This document shows positions 5,524 to 9,023 of a stretch of 9,023 bases of DNA, piece by piece. The notes under the pieces are model-generated. The model did not search any database. It was given only the letters and a program-made list of their open reading frames with translations, and had not been told where the DNA came from. This stretch comes from an uncultured Collinsella sp. (GTDB taxonomy: Bacteria; Actinomycetota; Coriobacteriia; Coriobacteriales; Coriobacteriaceae), in the NCBI GenBank assembly GCA_900764415.1, contig CAAFOA010000133.1, forward strand, positions 1-9,023. The letters are read 5' to 3'. The position numbers were made by a program, and so were the translations under genes. Each line of letters starts with the position of its first letter. Position 1 is the stretch's first letter.

Positions 5524-6591
5524 CTAAATCATCGCCGCCCAATCCAGCTTGCGCATCTGCTCCATTGTCGACCGCAAACCATTGTCGATATCATAACGAG
5601 CCCTCCACCCTAGACCTCGAGCTTTTGAGCCATCCATAAGGGCCAAAGTAGCTACAGAATAACCCGCTGCTTCCCGAGCATCGGGCAAATCGAAGGCAAC
5701 ATTTACGCCTCCATTTTTAGCAACATGCTCGGCAAGCTCCTTCAAAGCAATATCAGACTCCGGATCGGCAAGATTGTATGCCTCGCCATCTAAACCGAGC
5801 AACATCACGTACAGTAGGCCAGACACAACATCCGCAACGTGCAAATAGGAAAACCTTTGCGTCCCTTCGCTTTTGAGCACAACGTCTTTGCCGGCAAGAG
5901 ATCGACGCATAAACTGGGATAAAGCTTTTGAATCGTCATTCAACAGAGTCGGACCGTAGACGCGAGCGATGCGCGCAATTACGGCCTTAACGTCCCTCTG
6001 GGAACGATATGCCTGACACATGGCTTCGCCCAAACGCTTGGATTCGTTATAGCACGCACGCAAAGTATTACAGTCAATATCTCCACAATATTGCTCATCG
6101 AAGCGTTCAACGTCACCGCGATTCTGGCCGTAAATCTCAACAGACGAAGCAAACAGTAATCTAGCGCCGCTGTCGGCAGAGAACTCAAGCAGGTTCTGGA
6201 GCCCGTCGACGTTCGCACGAATAGTGCCTATTGGATCAGACGAGTACTGACGGGGATGTGTGGAGCTCGCTAGGTGCAAAACAAAGTCAGCTGAACAGGT
6301 CGGACGATAGCCAGCGGACGAAACAGAAGCCTCCTCAAACGAAAAGTGGCGCGATTCAAAGTACGGAAGTCTCAGGCGGGCTTTTTCAATACTGCGGCCC
6401 AAGGCAAATATATTACAACCTAATTCAGCCGTCTCGTTCTTTCGCATCAGAACGTCAATGAAAAACGCTCCTATCATTCCGGTCGCACCGGAGACAACAA
6501 CCGTCTTCTCCTTAAGGTCATTCCAAGGAAGATCGAGATTGCATACGGCATCAAGATCGGCAACGTATTCAGTGCAGGCCAATCTATTCAT
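5524..6591 (-). CDS. Extended SDR, NAD-dependent epimerase/dehydratase family
   Basis: This is a 355-residue nucleotide-sugar-type short-chain dehydrogenase. After about 28 leading residues comes the NAD-binding GATGMIG (35-41). A second strand FVLHLASSTHP (103-113), the active-site stretch FASSVEIYG (147-155) and the catalytic YNESK (Tyr181, Lys185) follow. The S-x-E-[IV]-YG form resembles UDP-glucuronate decarboxylase and dTDP-glucose 4,6-dehydratase more than simple epimerases, so a 4-keto intermediate with Glu152 as catalytic base is possible. I start at the ATG at 6589-6591. It overlaps the ispD-like stop by eight bases (ATGAATAG), a translational-coupling arrangement, and has only a weak ribosome binding site of its own. 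A longer open frame reaching 6681 would overlap ispD by 98 bases and adds residues foreign to the fold. Coupling to the cytidylyltransferase suggests the two act on one substrate pathway; which substrate is unknown. Confidence 0.85.
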   Translation of the reverse strand: MNRLACTEYVADLDAVCNLDLPWNDLKEKTVVVSGATGMIGAFFIDVLMRKNETAELGCNIFALGRSIEKARLRLPYFESRHFSFEEASVSSAGYRPTCSADFVLHLASSTHPRQYSSDPIGTIRANVDGLQNLLEFSADSGARLLFASSVEIYGQNRGDVERFDEQYCGDIDCNTLRACYNESKRLGEAMCQAYRSQRDVKAVIARIARVYGPTLLNDDSKALSQFMRRSLAGKDVVLKSEGTQRFSYLHVADVVSGLLYVMLLGLDGEAYNLADPESDIALKELAEHVAKNGGVNVAFDLPDAREAAGYSVATLALMDGSKARGLGWRARYDIDNGLRSTMEQMRKLDWAAMI

Positions 6592-7306
6592 CACGAGCTT
6601 CTTTCTCCGCAGCCCATGCGCGGAAGAATTCAAGGTTCTCGGGCGTAGTGAGCTTAATATTCCTGTCAGAACCAGCGGCAAAGTTAAGCCTAACGCCCAG
6701 CTGGACCATCATCGTGTTCGTGTAGTTAGACCCGTCAATTCCCACGCCTTTCTCGAACGCCTCATGATACTTGGAGTCAAGGAGATCGAAACGGTATGCC
6801 TGTGGGGTTGAAACACGACGGAGCGTTTCACGCGGAATATACTGCGTGGTGGTGGTTGGGTCCTCCTCATCAATGATAAAAATCTGCTCGTTATAAGGCA
6901 TACTTGTCACGGCATTCCCGTGACTCTGCGCCACACGAATGACGTCAGTAATAACCTCGGGATCGAGCATCGGCCGCACACCGTCGTGCACGATGCAAAT
7001 ATCATCCTCAGAGAGTTTTCCCTCGAGATTGTACACGCCGTTACGAATAGACTCTTGGCCCGAAGTTCCGCCTTTAACGATCCACTTTAACTTATCGATC
7101 TTGTATTGTTTCGCATACGCGACAAGAACCTGTTCCCAGCCATCTAGGCAAACTACCTCAATCGAATCCACAAGCGGATGGTTCTGAAAGGCCTCGAGAG
7201 TATAAACAATGACGGGCTTCTCCCCCACATTAATAAACTGCTTAGGAATCTTCTGCCCCATACGCGAGCCAACTCCACCCGCGATAACGATTGCACAAAT
7301 CGCCAT
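6584..7306 (-). CDS. IspD/TarI-like cytidylyltransferase
   Basis: This 240-residue protein belongs to the family that joins CTP to a phosphorylated polyol or sugar: 2-C-methyl-D-erythritol 4-phosphate (IspD) or ribitol 5-phosphate (TarI, animal ISPD/CRPPA). The nucleotide-binding loop AGGVGSRMGQKIPKQF lies near 9-24, HDGVRP follows in the middle, then TPQAYRFDLL, and near the C-terminus NIKLTTPENLEF. The full length and intact motifs argue for an active enzyme. The ATG at 7304-7306 has only a weak AGAAAG-like ribosome binding site. Its stop overlaps the SDR start by eight bases, and licD lies 117 bases upstream. In this polysaccharide setting a role in making a CDP-activated polyol for LicD is likelier than isoprenoid synthesis. 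It is not adjacent to an ispF or a TarJ-type zinc-family dehydrogenase, so the product could be CDP-ribitol, CDP-glycerol or something else. Confidence 0.85.
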   Translation of the reverse strand: MAICAIVIAGGVGSRMGQKIPKQFINVGEKPVIVYTLEAFQNHPLVDSIEVVCLDGWEQVLVAYAKQYKIDKLKWIVKGGTSGQESIRNGVYNLEGKLSEDDICIVHDGVRPMLDPEVITDVIRVAQSHGNAVTSMPYNEQIFIIDEEDPTTTTQYIPRETLRRVSTPQAYRFDLLDSKYHEAFEKGVGIDGSNYTNTMMVQLGVRLNFAAGSDRNIKLTTPENLEFFRAWAAEKEARDE

Positions 7307-7423
7307 GATGCTCTACTTTCTCTTAAGCGAACCGCTGTCACAAAACACTTAAAGGCCGTTCAATGGCATACAGAGACGAACGGACCACTCGAAATTGCAA
7401 TCAAAAATCAACTTGTGCATGCG

Positions 7424-8515
7424 CTAGCCAAGCAGCTGGCGAAGCGCGCCGGCGGTAGCGCCATCAGCAACATCAGTATGTTTAAAATGGGAAGCAATAT
7501 CATTTGGAAGGTTAAAAGGGTCGCCATAATGCTTCGTTAGCAATTCTATATACTTGCAGGGCGCCTTGATTTGCATTCCCTCAAACTCAAGGTAGATAAG
7601 AGGGAATATCTCGTCTAGCGGCGAAACCCAATGGAAATTGTCAACACCAACGGTGTTGTCGATTGACCAGATAACTGCCTTTGCGTCGTTCCTATCACAC
7701 ACAAAACCAGCTGTCTTTTCCTCATTTATCGCATTCGAAAATAAAGAATCAACGATGCCCATATTGGGGTCAGTGGCAGGAACGCACGACTTATCGATCC
7801 AAGACGAAAGACAAGAATCATTGCGCATGCGTTCGACCATTGCCTCACGAATTTGAAGTTGTTGGTCGTAGATCTCAACATTGTCGGTTGACGCCCAGTC
7901 AAAAATAAAAATGTCCAAGAATAAAGGGATAGATTCGTCCGCGTATTGGAATCTCACCTGACGGCACTGGACAAATCCATCAAAAGCAACTGAGACGCGG
8001 AATCGGTCGTTAGATTGGACCAGGCCTATCAAACGCTCGATATCCTCACGCAGCATTCCAAGATCGATGTCGTCATCCCAAGGAATAAAACCACTATGGC
8101 GCGCCGCCCCAAGCAAAGTTCCACAGGTAGCGAAATATGGGATGTCATTATCCCTACACAGGGAGTCAAAGTCAGCCAGCAACTTAGCCGATCCAAGCTG
8201 AAGCAGCCTCAAGCTGCCCGTGGCAGCAGGAAGCGATTTAAAGAAGCGCTTTTTGGCATCAATCAGCGCCTCCCCCTCCTTGCGATATTCTTCCCATGCA
8301 AAGAGCATGGCCTTCTCGTCGTGGGATTTAAAATCGTCCCTCAGAGCTTTAACCTCATTCAGAAGCTGGACACTTACATCCCAATGCAGCTCATCGTGAA
8401 TTCCGCGTGCCTCAGAAGCCGATAGCATGTTTGCCTTAATGTCTTCAACGTCCTTCGAAAGCAATGCGAAGCGCGATAAAGAAACAGGCAGTAGTTTCTT
8501 TACAAAATTCTTCAT
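7424..8515 (-). CDS. LicD family phosphotransferase
   Basis: LicD proteins transfer a phospho-group (phosphocholine in pneumococcus; ribitol phosphate for the related animal fukutin/FKRP) from a CDP-activated donor to a glycan. Of 363 residues, the first 100 or so form a helical, partly charged extension, and the LicD domain starts near 104. The family signature GTLLGAARHSGFIPWDDDID is at 132-151, with the metal-binding aspartates 147-149 and 151. I prefer the ATG at 8513-8515 (GAGG 11 bases upstream) to a TTG-initiated frame ten codons longer. It lies 46 bases downstream of a glycosyltransferase end and upstream of the IspD-like and SDR genes, all in one direction, so a shared transcript is likely. 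No choline kinase, choline transporter or LicC is visible, so the donor is probably not CDP-choline. Confidence is high in the family and low in the exact group transferred. Confidence 0.88.
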   Translation of the reverse strand: MKNFVKKLLPVSLSRFALLSKDVEDIKANMLSASEARGIHDELHWDVSVQLLNEVKALRDDFKSHDEKAMLFAWEEYRKEGEALIDAKKRFFKSLPAATGSLRLLQLGSAKLLADFDSLCRDNDIPYFATCGTLLGAARHSGFIPWDDDIDLGMLREDIERLIGLVQSNDRFRVSVAFDGFVQCRQVRFQYADESIPLFLDIFIFDWASTDNVEIYDQQLQIREAMVERMRNDSCLSSWIDKSCVPATDPNMGIVDSLFSNAINEEKTAGFVCDRNDAKAVIWSIDNTVGVDNFHWVSPLDEIFPLIYLEFEGMQIKAPCKYIELLTKHYGDPFNLPNDIASHFKHTDVADGATAGALRQLLG

Positions 8516-8561
8516 GTCTAAAACAACCTCATTAACAATTAGCAATCGGAAGTAGAGTTAA

Positions 8562-8992
8562 TTAACCGCGTCCAGTCAACTTATAAATAAGACGTTGAGC
8601 AGAGACATACGCCTTGGACTCAGCAATTCTATGGGCAAGCCTCTCAACAGCGACCACTCGCTTCTTTCGATCGCCGTATAAAGGCAGCAGATAATAATAG
8701 GGCTCATCGTATGCAGAGCACTCCTTTATCAACCCATGGTTGATGGAGGCTTGAATAGCAACGAGCTGTTCATATACTCCCGGATCCTTAATCTGTTTTA
8801 AAATGGCATCTGAGTAGTCGCGGTTAAAGCGATTGACAATCGTCACGTATAGCTCACGCATTTTCAGCCCATCAGCAATAGCAAGATTGTGACCCATGCC
8901 CCAAAGCATGTCTCTGACCCTACCAACAGTCCATTCGGTCTCTTTGTAGCCGACCCTATAGTGATACACGTCAACCGGAACGACCTTACAGC
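8562..8992 (-). CDS. Probable family 2 glycosyltransferase, C-terminal fragment
   Basis: About 142 C-terminal residues are present; the 5' end is lost where adapter sequence begins at 8993. The opening PVDVYHYRVGYKETEW matches the conserved acceptor-side tail of EpsH/WcaA-like glycosyltransferases (usually VYHY-x-x-GR-x-GQS), which follows the GT-A catalytic core. The remainder is helical, as in those proteins' tails. The GTG at 8967-8969 is an internal valine, not a start. The gene ends in TAA at 8562-8564, 46 bases before licD and in the same direction, with no terminator seen between, so it is probably co-transcribed. The catalytic motifs are missing, so the family assignment rests on the tail alone. 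Confidence 0.6.
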
Positions 8993-9023
8993 CTGTCTCT
9001 TATACACATCTGACGCTGCCGAC
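8993..9023. other. Nextera/Tn5 adapter read-through, not genomic
   Basis: The 19-base Tn5 mosaic end CTGTCTCTTATACACATCT occupies 8993-9011. GACGCTGCCGAC (9012-9023) continues exactly as the Illumina Nextera read-1 adapter does. This is library adapter left on the contig, not a natural transposon end. Genomic sequence stops at 8992. Confidence 0.97.

Noticed and set aside
6592..6681. Thirty extra N-terminal codons for the SDR
   Set aside because: They would overlap the IspD-like gene by 98 bases and do not fit the SDR fold; the coupled ATG at 6591 is more natural.
8993..9011. A Tn5/IS50-like mosaic end suggesting a natural transposon terminus
   Set aside because: The bases after it are the synthetic Nextera adapter and it sits at the contig end, so it is a library artefact.
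1..9023. CRISPR array, insertion sequence, or phage or defence genes
   Set aside because: No spaced direct repeats, transposase, integrase or defence-type domain is visible on either strand.

Overview
This window looks like one complete Illumina contig, artefacts at both ends included. It starts with 17 C's, probably poly-G dark-cycle signal read on the other strand. It ends with 31 bases that match the Nextera/Tn5 adapter. Usable genomic sequence is therefore about positions 18 to 8992.

The content suggests a cell-surface polysaccharide locus of a Gram-positive gut-type bacterium. My best guess is an actinobacterium of class Coriobacteriia (Collinsella-like). The reasons are strong AAGGAGG-type ribosome binding sites, a GlfT2-type galactofuranosyltransferase next to a Wzm/Wzt exporter, and the style of the edge genes. 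The taxonomy is inference.

Layout, left to right. On the minus strand (1-320) is the start of a Rossmann/epimerase-like gene, cut by the contig edge. A 336-base non-coding stretch follows, then a tRNA-Arg(TCT) with its own terminator, also minus strand. Next come wzt (788-1555) and wzm (1568-2413), a tightly coupled ABC exporter pair on the minus strand. A 161-base divergent intergenic region separates wzm from the only plus-strand gene, a membrane-anchored polyprenyl-phosphate-type glycosyltransferase (2575-3504). That gene converges on a GlfT2-like transferase (3536-5377, minus), and a 19-bp perfect hairpin between them contains both stop codons. Further right, all on the minus strand, are an extended SDR/epimerase (5524-6591), an IspD/TarI-like cytidylyltransferase (6584-7306, overlapping the SDR start by 8 bases), a LicD-family phosphotransferase (7424-8515) and the C-terminal end of a probable family-2 glycosyltransferase (8562-8992).

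How they may work together (inference). Glycosyltransferases, including a galactofuranosyl polymerase, build a lipid-linked glycan in the cytoplasm. IspD-like and SDR enzymes supply a CDP-activated polyol or sugar. LicD transfers the phospho-group from it to the glycan. Wzm/Wzt exports the chain. The ATPase lacks the C-terminal carbohydrate-binding domain of chain-cap-sensing Wzt proteins. The LicD/IspD/SDR trio, without LicA, LicB or LicC in view, is the most interesting biological feature, but I see no clearly new system.
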